Shown: positions 1-8,008, counted from the first letter of the stretch. The stretch: 28,068 bases of DNA from Spirochaetaceae bacterium (GCA_031290405.1 JAITNO010000047.1:1-28068); one strand, 5' to 3'. A program made the numbers and translations. The notes: generated by a model from the letters alone, not told the origin.

Positions 1-1115
1 ACAAGCAGCATTTTTGAGTCGTCGTATTTTTTATGCTTTTCGGGAATGTCTTCCAAGGGCGCTATTGTTAATTGTTTGTATTTTGGCCTGTTTTTTATAG
101 GAATGTTTGTGTACCAATGCCCTGCCGCATCTACAAGTTGTTTTTTGGGATTAAGAAAAAAATCCACTCTATTATATCCCGCCCATGCCTTATTATCTTT
201 GAAATAGGGGATAAATGCCGGCGTTACAGGATTTGTGATATTGGAAACAATTATAAACTTCTTACCGCTTTCGATAATAATTTTCCAATAGTCTATGGCT
301 CTTGAGAATGGCGGGTTTGTGCATACTATATCAGCTTCCTCGTTAAGTATTTTCAATGATAAGGGGTCGTCAAAACTGCCCGAATAATTTTTGGGATATA
401 TTTTTAGTTCAGTGAATCCGTCTTTGGTAAATACATACCCTTTCGTACCTTGATTGAACAAGTCAACCGGACCGTTGTAATGGGTGCATATCAGTTTTGA
501 CAATTCAAGTTCTTTGAAATTCAATAAAAAATATCCCGCGAACGCCGATGTGTTCTTTTCGTTGTCGTCAACGGCGTCGTCGCAGTTGCAAAATACCGTT
601 TTATTTTTCCAAATCGCTTTATCATACATGGACAGTTCTTTTTCAACGTCTTCATATCGGGTAAAAAACTCATCGTCATTTATTTTTTGCGCCTTTTGCA
701 GGATGTCTTTTCGGGAGACCCCCCGTTCTTCAAGAGTCGGAGTTGTTCTTTTTACTATTTTTACTATTTGTGTTTTTTCGTCGACCTTAACAAATATTTC
801 TTTGACAAACATGGGATGAGTCATTATAAATGCGACATAATGCTCAAGCAGCGTGGAATTGTAAAAATATATTTCCTTGCTTTTTTCCTCCCTAAGGGCG
901 CTGTATTTTTCCTTTAGGTCGTTTTCAACCGCCGTCATATTTTTTACTTCGCAAGAGAACAAATACTGATAAACGTTTTCTTTTGATTTGCCGGTCATGG
1001 CATTGTATTCTTTTAAGCGCCTGTCCAAATCATTGGTCTTGCCTATTTTGCATTTTGAGGGTTCCAGCGACGCCTGGACAATGTAAATGTATTGTTTTTC
1101 CTTGTCTTGTGCCAA
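1..1115 (-). CDS. GIY-YIG-like domain fused to EcoRI-type adenine DNA methyltransferase (partial, runs off left edge)
   Basis: I translated the minus strand from a TTG at 1115, which is preceded by an in-frame stop and a good ribosome site (AAGAGGGG). The frame stays open for 371 codons to the window edge, so the C-terminus is missing. Residues about 8-90 resemble the T5orf172/GIY-YIG fold: YIYIV at 9-13, KIGKT at 23-27, R32/R33 and a candidate catalytic E64. Residues about 145 onward match the EcoRI methylase family: NDDEFFTRYEDVEKEL, a VFCNCDD motif at 174-180, LICTHY near 208, catalytic NPPF at 267-270 and WYTNIPIKNR near 334. This would be an N6-adenine methyltransferase, with a possible nuclease in the same chain. 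The gene is AT-richer than its neighbours, which suggests horizontal transfer. The ATG at 1120 is out of frame and closes after about 25 codons. Nuclease activity is inferred only. Confidence 0.85.
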   Translation of the reverse strand, partial: MAQDKEKQYIYIVQASLEPSKCKIGKTNDLDRRLKEYNAMTGKSKENVYQYLFSCEVKNMTAVENDLKEKYSALREEKSKEIYFYNSTLLEHYVAFIMTHPMFVKEIFVKVDEKTQIVKIVKRTTPTLEERGVSRKDILQKAQKINDDEFFTRYEDVEKELSMYDKAIWKNKTVFCNCDDAVDDNEKNTSAFAGYFLLNFKELELSKLICTHYNGPVDLFNQGTKGYVFTKDGFTELKIYPKNYSGSFDDPLSLKILNEEADIVCTNPPFSRAIDYWKIIIESGKKFIIVSNITNPVTPAFIPYFKDNKAWAGYNRVDFFLNPKKQLVDAAGHWYTNIPIKNRPKYKQLTIAPLEDIPEKHKKYDDSKMLL

Positions 1116-1145
1116 CGCATGCCCCTCTTAACGGCTTTGCCCCCC

Positions 1146-1174
1146 AGAGTATCCCTTCTTTTGCGGTGTGTCAA
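1146..1174 (-). promoter_or_regulatory. Sigma70-type promoter of the methyltransferase fusion gene
   Basis: On the minus strand a perfect -35 TTGACA (1169-1174) lies 17 bp from a -10 TACTCT (1146-1151). The predicted start near 1139 leaves a leader of about 24 nt that contains the AAGAGGGG ribosome site, so the gene has its own promoter independent of the chromate transporter gene upstream. Confidence 0.6.
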
Positions 1175-1200
1175 ACCCATGCATAAAACCGCCCCCCCGC

Positions 1201-1773
1201 TTACAGTCCAAGGACTATGCCTAAGACGCCGGCGGAGGCGAAAAGGGCCGCGAGCGGGACCTTGCGCGCCGTGCGGATGACGATGAAGGCGGCGATGAAG
1301 ATAAGCGCGTGGAGCGGCTTAATGAACTGGAACCATCGCGCCGCTTCGCCGTCGTAGAGCGAGAGCTTCCAGATGCGGAAGCCCGCCGCGCAGAGGAGCG
1401 CCGCGGCCGCCGGCGCAAGGGCCAAGAACACGCGGCGGACGACGGCGTTCGCCTTAAAAGAATCATACATTCGGATGACGAGCGTCATCACGGCGATTTG
1501 CGGCGCAATCATGCCGAAAACGGCAACGTAGGCGGCGGGAATCGACACAAGCGTCCCGATGTAGCCGGCAAGGTTCAGCCCCATGGCTCCGGGGACAAAC
1601 TGCGCCGTGGCAAGCATATCGGGAATGTCGGCGGCGGAAAGCGCCTGCAAGGGGTACGTTCCGGCAAGCTCGTATAGAAACGGCAAGGTGGCGAGCCCGC
1701 CGCCCACGGCAAAGAGCCCAATCTTAAAGAAGACGGCAAACAACGCCAGGTGCGCCGCAAGAGAGGCCGTCAT
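1201..1773 (-). CDS. Chromate transporter family protein, single-domain (short-chain ChrA)
   Basis: A 190-residue, strongly hydrophobic protein of the CHR family. The N-terminus carries the family motif FFKIGLFAVGGGLATLPFL (residues about 15-33), followed by the FVPGAMGLNLAGYIG segment (about 59-73) and several further membrane helices. At 190 residues it is a one-domain form; these usually work as pairs encoded by adjacent genes. No second copy is visible here: the next gene downstream is the AT-rich methyltransferase fusion. The ATG overlaps the stop of the LarA-like gene as ATGA, with GGAG 8 nt upstream, so the two are translationally coupled. The substrate cannot be read from sequence: members export chromate, but many homologues have unknown anion substrates. 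Confidence 0.88.
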   Translation of the reverse strand: MTASLAAHLALFAVFFKIGLFAVGGGLATLPFLYELAGTYPLQALSAADIPDMLATAQFVPGAMGLNLAGYIGTLVSIPAAYVAVFGMIAPQIAVMTLVIRMYDSFKANAVVRRVFLALAPAAAALLCAAGFRIWKLSLYDGEAARWFQFIKPLHALIFIAAFIVIRTARKVPLAALFASAGVLGIVLGL

Positions 1774-3014
1774 TCAAGACTCCACAGGCCCAAAGCCGGG
1801 TTGCCGATGTAGTAGATTTCCTCGTCCGCAAGCCGGTTCCAGCCCTCGGTCAAGGCCTCGATCTTGAACAGCGCGCGCGCCTTTTCGTAGGGCATATAGT
1901 CAAAGCCGACGCCGCGCACCTCCTCCTCGCTCAAGAGCTCCGTGCAGTAGGTGACGCTGAATTTTCCGTCGCTTGAGCCGTGGATAAGGTGGGCGGCCAC
2001 CGAAAGGTTCGCCCGCAAGTCGCTCTGGGTTTTGACGAGCTCCAGAATCCTCAGCCGCCCCACGTAGCCGTACTTGCGGATGAGCGCGTCGTTCTCGGCG
2101 TCCTCTCCGAACTGCCGCACGCCGGGCGCAAGGATAAAAAGCTCAGCCCCCGGCGCCAGGGCCATGCGCGTCCGGTAAATCGACTTATTGCCCAGCCACG
2201 CGCTCCTAAACTCTCGAGGGTCAAGGTACACGACGGCCTTTTTAATCGGCCTGTCGAGGTGCGTGATGTTCTTCTTTTGCGAAAGGGCGACGGCTTTTTC
2301 AAAGAGGGCGCGTTCCCTGCCCGCGTAGAACCCGTGAATCGCAAGCTCCCCCCCCCGCACCGACGCAACGGTGAGCGCATAGAGAAGCGGCGCCTTCGAG
2401 AGGAAGCGCTCCTCGGCATAGTCGAAGACCTTGCGTACCGGCGAAAAGTCCTTGCCCATCAGGCGCTCGGCCCCCCAGAACGCGCCCAAGATATGCGACG
2501 AGTTGATCATGCTGTGCCCTCCGCAGCCCACAAAAACGTTTTTTGAATAGTTCGCCATACCGACGACTTCGTGGGGCACCACCTGCCCAATCGAGACGAC
2601 GACGTCGTAGGAGGGATCGACGATGCGCCGGTTAAGCTCGACGTCGATTTTTTCGTTGACGAGCCCTTCGGAGACGCGCGACACGAATTCCGCGCTCACC
2701 TCGCCCAGCTTTACCACGTCCGTGCGCCATGAATGATGGATGATCCTGTCGAAGGGGATCGCCCCCTCGAAGAAGGCCTCGCACTCGGCGCGCGTCATGG
2801 GGAAATGCGTCCCCACGGCGGGCATCACGTCGACCTCCGCCGTCGGAGACAGCAGCCGGTAGTAGAGCACGGCCAGCTTGCCGCCGCCGGAGAACAGCCT
2901 CGTACAATCAGGCGGCAGGAGCAGCGCCTTTGCGACGCGCCTGCCGGCGAGCGATTGTTTTACGGCGTCCGCCAGCGCCTCGTCGGGGATGCCCCGATCA
3001 CTCGTTAATTCCAT
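1770..3014 (-). CDS. LarA-family nickel-pincer racemase/epimerase (DUF2088)
   Basis: A 414-residue protein of the lactate racemase family. The N-terminal DUF2088 domain shows PPDCTR (34-39), corresponding to the family DxTR-type motif, and VGTHFPMT (67-74). The residues that hold the nickel-pincer cofactor in LarA (His174, Lys184, His200) appear to map to H148, K158 and H174; the spacings of 10 and 16 residues are the same. This suggests an active cofactor enzyme that interconverts stereoisomers of a 2-hydroxy acid. The substrate may be lactate, malate, mannonate or another; I cannot choose. No larB, larC or larE lies in this window, so cofactor synthesis would have to be encoded elsewhere. 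The gene overlaps the chromate transporter gene by 4 bp and starts 515 bp from fliG, with array A between. Confidence 0.85.
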   Translation of the reverse strand: MELTSDRGIPDEALADAVKQSLAGRRVAKALLLPPDCTRLFSGGGKLAVLYYRLLSPTAEVDVMPAVGTHFPMTRAECEAFFEGAIPFDRIIHHSWRTDVVKLGEVSAEFVSRVSEGLVNEKIDVELNRRIVDPSYDVVVSIGQVVPHEVVGMANYSKNVFVGCGGHSMINSSHILGAFWGAERLMGKDFSPVRKVFDYAEERFLSKAPLLYALTVASVRGGELAIHGFYAGRERALFEKAVALSQKKNITHLDRPIKKAVVYLDPREFRSAWLGNKSIYRTRMALAPGAELFILAPGVRQFGEDAENDALIRKYGYVGRLRILELVKTQSDLRANLSVAAHLIHGSSDGKFSVTYCTELLSEEEVRGVGFDYMPYEKARALFKIEALTEGWNRLADEEIYYIGNPALGLWSLE

Positions 3015-3020
3015 GCTCCG

Positions 3021-3049
3021 ATGCTACCGGAGTTTGCCTTTTAGGGCTA
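3021..3049 (-). promoter_or_regulatory. Possible weak promoter of the LarA-like gene, -10 only 6 nt from ATG
   Basis: The minus strand reads TAGCAT (3021-3026), then CGGAGC, then ATG (3014). The -35 position 17 bp away reads TAGCCC and is poor. GGAGC directly before ATG is too close to act as a normal ribosome site, so a leaderless or near-leaderless message is the simpler reading. Confidence 0.3.
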
Positions 3050-3116
3050 GGGGCGCCTCCCCTCTTCCAGGGCTCTAGGCTCTTTGCCCTCCGCCCTGAG
3101 AGATTTATTCTGTGTG

Positions 3117-3446
3117 CCGAACAGAACGATGGACTCTCCGAGCAGAAAGATTGACTCTCCGAGTGGAAAGATTGACTCTCCGAACAGAACGATTGACTCT
3201 CCGAGCAGAACGATTGACTCTCCGAGCAGAACGATTGACTCTCCGAACAGAAAGATTGACTCTCCGAGCAGAACGATTGACTCTCCGAGTGGAACGATTG
3301 ACTCTCCGAGCAGAAAGATTGACTCTCCGAGTGGAAAGATGGACTCTCCGAGCAGAAAGATGGACTCTCCGAGCAGAAAGATTGACTCTCCGAGTGGAAA
3401 GATTTACTCTCCGAGTGGAAAGATTGACTCTCCGAGTGGAAAGATT
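3117..3446. repeat. Tandem array A: 21-bp units, about 15.7 copies
   Basis: From 3132 to 3446 there are 15 units in exact 21-bp register, each GACTCTCCGA followed by R-Y-R-GAA-M-GAT-K, with a half unit at 3117-3131. Units differ in blocks: GCAGAA, GTGGAA or ACAGAA after the CCGA core, then A or C before GAT. The array fills most of the 515-bp gap between fliG and the LarA-like gene. Frames on both strands stay open because 21 is a multiple of 3. The plus frame from a GTG at 3112 reads as a heptapeptide Leu-Thr-Leu-Arg-(Ala/Val/Thr)-Glu-Arg. In that frame the A/C variation is AGA versus CGA, both Arg. There is no unique spacer between units, so this is not CRISPR. The rest of the gap (3015-3116 and 3447-3529) shows no gene. 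Confidence 0.97.
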
Positions 3447-3529
3447 GAAGCTCGGAGGTTCGACTTCGGAGCTCGGAGCCAAACGGGTTCTGTTCTGAGC
3501 CGCGCGGGTCGTTCCGTGTGCCGTAAAAG

Positions 3530-4564
3530 CTAGACGACCAACTCGTCCTCACCCGCGCGGGCGACGACGATCTCTCCGGTGTCCTCCAAATGGCGGATGA
3601 TCGAGACGATCTTCTGCTGCGCTTCCTCAACATCCTTCAATCGGACGGGGCCCATGAACTCCATGTCCTCTTTAAGCATCTGCGCGGCGCGCTTGCTCAT
3701 GTTGCGGAAGATCTTGTCCTGGACCTCTGAGTCGACGGACTTGAGCGCCTTGGAGAGCTCCTGCGTGTCGACCTCGCGCATAACCTTCTGTATCGAACGG
3801 TCGTCGAGCATAACGATGTCCTCGAAGACGAACATCTTCTTCTTGATTTCTTCGGCGAGTTCGGGGTCTTCTTCTTCCAGGCCTTCGATGATCTGCTTCT
3901 CCGAAGAGCGGTCGACGAGGTTGAGGATTTCGACGACGCTGGAGACGCCTCCGGCTGCCGTGTAGTCCTCGCTGGAAAGCGTGGAGAGTTTCTTTTCGAG
4001 GACGCGCTCGACTTCGCGCAAGACTTCGGGGCTGGTTCTGTCCATGATGGCGATGCGGCGCGCCACTTCGCTCTGTATCTCATGGGGGAGGCTTTGCAGA
4101 ATGACGGAGGCCTTAGGCGGCTCCAGGTAGGCCAAGATGAGGGCGATCGTCTGAGGCATCTCCTGCTGGATGAAGTTGAGGAGGTGCGCCGGGTCGGTGC
4201 GGCGGATGAAGTCGAAGGGGCGCACCTGGAGGCTGGAGGTGAGCCGGTTGATGATGTCGATGGCCTTCTGGCTGCCGAGGGACTTTTCGAGGAGCTCGCG
4301 GGCGTAGTCGATGCCGCCGATGGAGATGAACTGGTTTGCCATCATCAGTTCCTGGAACTCGGTGAGGATGCGGTCTTTCTGCTCGGGCTCGATGGCTTCA
4401 AGGCGGGCGATCTCGAAGGTGAGGGTTTCGATTTCGTCTTCGCGCAGGTGCTTGAAGATTTCGGCGGAAAGGTCCGAGCCTATGCTTACCAAAAAGATGG
4501 CCGCCTTCTGTCTGCCGGTAAGGTCTTTCGAGTCTTTTTTCTTTTGCGCTTCTTTTTCTGCCAT
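3530..4564 (-). CDS. fliG: Flagellar motor switch protein FliG
   Basis: At 344 residues this is a full-length FliG, the C-ring protein that joins the FliF ring to FliM and carries the torque-generating charged helix. Visible landmarks are the N-terminal domain (LTGRQKAAIFLVSIG, about 15-29), the middle domain with QTIALILAYLEPPKASVIL (about 138-156), and the C-terminal domain ending in KRAAQMLKEDMEFMGPVRLKDVEEAQ with the charged residues expected for stator contact. The usual EHPQ motif reads EMPQ at 135-138, with His replaced by Met. AAAGGAG precedes the ATG. The gene lies 39 bp after fliF in the same operon. The fliH, fliI and fliJ genes that usually follow are absent here: array A comes next. 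Confidence 0.97.
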   Translation of the reverse strand: MAEKEAQKKKDSKDLTGRQKAAIFLVSIGSDLSAEIFKHLREDEIETLTFEIARLEAIEPEQKDRILTEFQELMMANQFISIGGIDYARELLEKSLGSQKAIDIINRLTSSLQVRPFDFIRRTDPAHLLNFIQQEMPQTIALILAYLEPPKASVILQSLPHEIQSEVARRIAIMDRTSPEVLREVERVLEKKLSTLSSEDYTAAGGVSSVVEILNLVDRSSEKQIIEGLEEEDPELAEEIKKKMFVFEDIVMLDDRSIQKVMREVDTQELSKALKSVDSEVQDKIFRNMSKRAAQMLKEDMEFMGPVRLKDVEEAQQKIVSIIRHLEDTGEIVVARAGEDELVV

Positions 4565-4603
4565 GATGTTTGCTCCTTTGGGCTTGTGCGCCTCGCTCGC
4601 GCG

Positions 4604-6310
4604 CTATTCTTCCATTAACCAGGTTCGCAAGAGGTGCGATACGTCCTCTGGGTGTTCCCTTGCCATGCTCATGGCCTTCGACTGGAGCTCCGCGCGGCTC
4701 TGTTCTTCGACGGACATGGAGACTTCGGCGCCTTCGCGGTCGGCGTCGAGGAGCGCCTGTTCGCGCATGAGCTGATGCTGGCGGGCGAGCTCCTCTTCGC
4801 GGCGCCTTCTGGCTTGTTCGCGCGAGCGCGAGACAAGCTGAAAGAGGATGAAGCCGATGATGAGGAGCGAGGCGCCGATAAGGGCGGCGATAACCGTCGT
4901 GCGGAGGTTCTTCTGCCGCAGGAACTCGGCGTCTTCGGCGGCGAACTGGGCGCTGCGGTCAATCTGTATGTTCTGCACGCTCACGGTGTCGCCGCGCGCG
5001 GCGTTGTAGCCGACGGCGGCCTGCACGAGGAGGGTCGCCTTGGAAAGGTCGGCGGCGGCGATGGGGATGTATTCGCGCTCGGTTCTGCCGTCGGCCAGGA
5101 GGACGGGGGCGCCCGCATCGTCTTTCTTCTGCTGCCACACGCCGTCGATGTTTACCGAGACGCTTATGCGGTCGATGCTGGGGCTGCGCTCCTCTTCGAT
5201 CTTTTCTTCGTTAAAGACTTCGTTGTGAACTCTGGTTTGCTGGCTCACTTCGCCGTAAAGGTTGGACATATCCTTGTAGGCCGGCGGCGTCTGGCCTTCC
5301 ACGCCGGCGGGCCCTTCGGGGTTGAAGCCGGTGCCCTTCCACGTGGTGGTGGCGGTGGACTCCGAGACGGTAAGGCTGGCGACGCGCTGGGAGTCGTCGT
5401 AGGCCAGGCCCGGCGTGCGCTCCTTTATCATGATGGGCTTGTACTGGCTGCTCTGGACTTCCCTCTTGGACATATCCATGTCGATCTTGATGTTGAGGTC
5501 GCGCACGCGGTCGGTGGAAAACTGAGCCTGCAATGCGCGCAACACGTCGGCGCGGTACTTGGACTCGGTCTCTCTGACGATGGCGATCTCTTTTTTTACG
5601 CGCTCGAGCTTGTCGAAGTCCTTCATGCCCTCGAAATCGTTGAGGATGAGGCCGTTCTGGTCGTTAATCGTGATGTTTTCGGCCTTTAAGCCGGGGACGG
5701 CGAACATGAGGAGCTTCTGGATGCCCTCGATCTTCTTGCGGTTTCCGGCAATGTCGCTGCCGGGCTTGGGGATAAGGACGACCGAGGCGGTAACGGGATC
5801 CTGCTCGGAGGCGAAGAGGGTGCGCTCCGGCTGAACGATGACGACGTTAACGTCGTCCACGTCGCTTAAGGACTTGATGTGCTCGCTCACCATGGCCGTT
5901 ACGGCGCGGCGGAGGTTGATGTTGCGCTCCCAGTCGGTGATGGTCCAGCGTTCGACGTCGAAGATGGCCCACGGGTCGGCGCCGTTGGGAATAAGGTCTT
6001 CGCGGATAAGGATGGTCCTCATGCGGCGGGCGGTTTCCTCGTCGGCGACGGAGACGATGCCCAGCGAGGAGACGTTTGCCCTCACTCCTTCGGCGTTTAT
6101 CCGCGTGACGATGCGGGCAAGCTCATCCGCATTGGCGATGGGCGTGTCGATAACCGGCACAAAACCCGGACTCGACGAAACGGACACAAGCGAAACCACC
6201 GCAACGATTGCGGCGACGACGATCCCGACAAGCACGACGCGCTGGACGAGGGTCCACTTGGCCCACAGACCCTTCAATTGATCGAAAAAACTGGTTATAA
6301 ACTCCGGCAT
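4604..6310 (-). CDS. fliF: Flagellar MS-ring protein FliF
   Basis: A 568-residue membrane protein that forms the MS ring of the flagellar basal body and the base of the flagellar export gate. One membrane segment lies at about 22-44 and a second at about 471-494. Between them are the YscJ/FliF ring-building domain and the FliF C-terminal domain (SRSPSIDRISVSVNIDGVW-type segment). The cytoplasmic tail ending in EHPEDVSHLLRTWLMEE is the FliG-binding region. I chose the ATG at 6310, preceded by GGGAGGGG; an upstream in-frame TTG at 6322 would place the ribosome site inside the gene. It is the first gene of a two-gene operon with fliG. Upstream fliE, flgB and flgC are not present; the divergent neighbour is ogt. 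Confidence 0.97.
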   Translation of the reverse strand: MPEFITSFFDQLKGLWAKWTLVQRVVLVGIVVAAIVAVVSLVSVSSSPGFVPVIDTPIANADELARIVTRINAEGVRANVSSLGIVSVADEETARRMRTILIREDLIPNGADPWAIFDVERWTITDWERNINLRRAVTAMVSEHIKSLSDVDDVNVVIVQPERTLFASEQDPVTASVVLIPKPGSDIAGNRKKIEGIQKLLMFAVPGLKAENITINDQNGLILNDFEGMKDFDKLERVKKEIAIVRETESKYRADVLRALQAQFSTDRVRDLNIKIDMDMSKREVQSSQYKPIMIKERTPGLAYDDSQRVASLTVSESTATTTWKGTGFNPEGPAGVEGQTPPAYKDMSNLYGEVSQQTRVHNEVFNEEKIEEERSPSIDRISVSVNIDGVWQQKKDDAGAPVLLADGRTEREYIPIAAADLSKATLLVQAAVGYNAARGDTVSVQNIQIDRSAQFAAEDAEFLRQKNLRTTVIAALIGASLLIIGFILFQLVSRSREQARRRREEELARQHQLMREQALLDADREGAEVSMSVEEQSRAELQSKAMSMAREHPEDVSHLLRTWLMEE

Positions 6311-6337
6311 ATCCCCTCCCAAGGATTGTGATGCGAC

Positions 6338-6366
6338 ATCCTACACCGCATCGAAAAAAAGTGCAA
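6338..6366 (-). promoter_or_regulatory. Promoter of fliF-fliG
   Basis: The minus strand has TTGCAC (6361-6366), a 17-bp spacer starting with seven T, and TAGGAT (6338-6343). The expected start near 6331 leaves a leader of about 21 nt containing GGGAGGGG. This looks sigma70-like; I saw no sigma28-type flagellar motif here. Confidence 0.5.
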
Positions 6367-6410
6367 GGCGCTCTTTGAAGAGGGGGGAGCCGGCGTCCTG
6401 CCCGTTTTTT

Positions 6411-6430
6411 TCGGCGTCCGTAGACGCCGA
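6411..6430. promoter_or_regulatory. Perfect 8-bp dyad over the ogt promoter region, candidate operator
   Basis: TCGGCGTC and GACGCCGA form a perfect inverted repeat around CGTA. A possible ogt -10 box TAAAAT (6433-6438) starts 2 bp later, so the dyad lies where the spacer and -35 region would be. No U-tract follows on the plus strand, and the flanking T-run precedes the dyad, so a terminator reading is weaker than an operator. Confidence 0.4.
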
Positions 6431-6469
6431 GGTAAAATGCGGTTAGGATGGCGGCGCAAGGAGGTTTTT

Positions 6470-6955
6470 ATGACTATAAAATACATTTGCACGTATGATA
6501 CGGCGATTTCTCCGGTTACTATGGTGGCAAGCGACGCGGCGCTTGAAAGGCTTGATTTCGGCGCCAGCGTGAAGGGCTCTGGATACGAGTGCGGCTCGAT
6601 TCTTGTTCACGGGAAAAACGAGATTACGGAGCTGGCGCATCTTCAGATTGTGGAATACCTTGAAGGCAAGAGGCGCGAGTTCGACATTGCGCTTTCCTTG
6701 CGCGGCAGCGATTTCCAGATGAGGGTGTGGGCGGCGATGCGGGAAATCCCCTGGGGCAAAACCCTGACGTACAAAGAGATTGCCGCCTTAAGCGGCAACG
6801 CAAAGGCGTCCCGCGCCGCCGGAGGGGCGATTCACCGCAACCCCGTCGTCATCATCATCCCCTGCCACCGCGTCATTGGCGCGGACGGCGGCTTGACTGG
6901 TTTTGGCGGCGGTCTTGACGTTAAGCGGAGGTTGCTGGAACTCGAGGGGGCCTAG
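6470..6955 (+). CDS. ogt: Methylated-DNA--protein-cysteine methyltransferase (O6-alkylguanine repair)
   Basis: A 161-residue suicide repair protein that moves the alkyl group from O6-alkylguanine to its own cysteine. The active site PCHRVIG is at 131-137 with acceptor C132. The DNA-binding part shows FQMRVWAAMREIPWGKTLTYKEIA (about 82-105) and the Asn-Pro segment before the active site. I chose the ATG at 6470 because AAGGAGG lies just upstream; the alternative at 6437 lacks a ribosome site. There is no Ada-type N-terminal regulator domain, so this is the Ogt/MGMT form. It is transcribed divergently from fliF. Its TAG stop shares the palindrome CTAG with the stop of the convergent HAD gene. 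Confidence 0.95.
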   Translation: MTIKYICTYDTAISPVTMVASDAALERLDFGASVKGSGYECGSILVHGKNEITELAHLQIVEYLEGKRREFDIALSLRGSDFQMRVWAAMREIPWGKTLTYKEIAALSGNAKASRAAGGAIHRNPVVIIIPCHRVIGADGGLTGFGGGLDVKRRLLELEGA

Positions 6956-7794
6956 GGATCTTTGCGGGGCAAAGGCTCGTCGCCGAGTATGTGGCGTTCG
7001 ATGAATTCGGCTAGGCCGTCGTCGTCGTTGGATTTTTCGGTTACGAAACGGGCCGCCCTTTTAACGCGCTCGTCGCCGTTCCGCATCGCCACGCCGCAGC
7101 CCGCCCAGCGGATCATCGACTCGTCGTTCATCGAATCGCCGAATGCCGCCACCTCGTCCTGTTTGACGCCGATTCTTCCGGCGACTTTCGCGAGGGCGGT
7201 TCCCTTGTCGCAGGCCGGCGGCAGGATTTCCAGGAAATACGGCTTGCTGGTAAAAAGCGTTACCGCAACGTCCATCACATTGCGGAGAATCTCTTCGAGG
7301 TGCTTTAACAGCACGGGGTCGGCGGGAACGACGATCTTGTGGGCGCCCTTTTCGACGAGCATGGCGCGGAAGTCTTTGGGGACCGTCTGTTTCATGCCCG
7401 TCAATCTGTGGTCGGCATTGGAAAATTCATTGCGTCGCGATACGAAGATGCGATTCCCGTCGTAAATCTGAGCGGCAAAGCCTTCGGCGTCGATTAAATC
7501 AAACGCGGCAAGGGCCGCTTTCTGCGGCAGCGTGGCCTCATAGACGATGGTTTTTGCAACGCTGTCCAATATCACGGCGCCGTTGCCGCAGATAAGGAAG
7601 CCCTGAGTCTTGTTCAAACCCAGCCGCTTATCGGCGTCCAAAAGTCCGTCCGGCATCCTGCCCGTCGCAATCGCAACGGCGACGCCCGCCTGCATAAGCC
7701 GCCTGACCGCAGCCCGCGTCCGTTGGGAAATGCTCAAATCCGAACGAAAGACCGTATCGTCCAAATCAAGCGCAATCAATGCATACCGTGCCAT
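6952..7794 (-). CDS. Cof-type HAD-IIB hydrolase
   Basis: A 280-residue haloacid dehalogenase-superfamily phosphatase of the Cof/YidA type. The catalytic DLDDT motif is at about 10-14 (nucleophile D10), TGR follows at about 44, a Lys stands in the middle of the C2 cap region, and the acidic motif GDSMND lies near the C-terminus. Such enzymes dephosphorylate sugar phosphates or cofactor phosphates; the substrate cannot be read here. The start at 7794 gives the normal N-terminus MARYALIALDLDD and fits a promoter whose -10 ends 7 nt before. Longer starts (7806 or 7899) add residues not typical of the family. It converges on ogt with overlapping stop codons. Confidence 0.92.
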   Translation of the reverse strand: MARYALIALDLDDTVFRSDLSISQRTRAAVRRLMQAGVAVAIATGRMPDGLLDADKRLGLNKTQGFLICGNGAVILDSVAKTIVYEATLPQKAALAAFDLIDAEGFAAQIYDGNRIFVSRRNEFSNADHRLTGMKQTVPKDFRAMLVEKGAHKIVVPADPVLLKHLEEILRNVMDVAVTLFTSKPYFLEILPPACDKGTALAKVAGRIGVKQDEVAAFGDSMNDESMIRWAGCGVAMRNGDERVKRAARFVTEKSNDDDGLAEFIERHILGDEPLPRKDP

Positions 7795-7801
7795 GGGGCC
7801 C

Positions 7802-7830
7802 ATCATAGCAAAAAGCGGGGACCGCTGCAA
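7802..7830 (-). promoter_or_regulatory. Promoter of HAD hydrolase gene, apparently leaderless
   Basis: The minus strand has TTGCAG (7825-7830), a 17-bp spacer and TATGAT (7802-7807), then GGGCCCC and the ATG at 7794. With the usual 6-8 nt from -10 to start, transcription would begin at or next to the ATG. No ribosome site is visible. Confidence 0.5.
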
Positions 7831-7885
7831 GTCTTTTTTGCCGCGGTCAACAGCCCCCGAGTTGATTTTGAGGCGCCGCGCCCTC

Positions 7886-8008
7886 TTGCAAATAAACATC
7901 GGTTAGGGGATACTCTGCGCGAAGGGCGCGCCCGAAAAGCTTAGGGGCAAGGCGGCGCGCGGCTGCCGCGCAGAGGTTAATCGGCGGGTACCAAAACAAG
8001 GAGAAATC
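7886..8008 (+). promoter_or_regulatory. Promoter and structured 5' leader of the PUR-domain gene
   Basis: TTGCAA (7886-7891) and GATACT (7909-7914) are 17 bp apart, giving a start near 7921 and a leader of about 88 nt. The leader holds the palindrome GGGCGCGCCC near its start, a hairpin GCGCGG/CCGCGC at 7957-7971, and ends with AAGGAG before the ATG. CTCTGCGCG near 7912 and CGCGCAGAG near 7968 could also pair. Borrelia BpuR is reported to bind its own message, so autoregulation through this leader is possible but is inferred. Confidence 0.4.

Noticed and set aside
72..1186. Small plus-strand ORFs at the left edge
   Set aside because: They are opposite the partial methyltransferase gene, whose minus frame is open throughout with recognisable motifs.
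3117..3446. CRISPR array
   Set aside because: Units are contiguous 21-bp copies with no unique spacers and no cas genes nearby; the same applies to arrays B and C.
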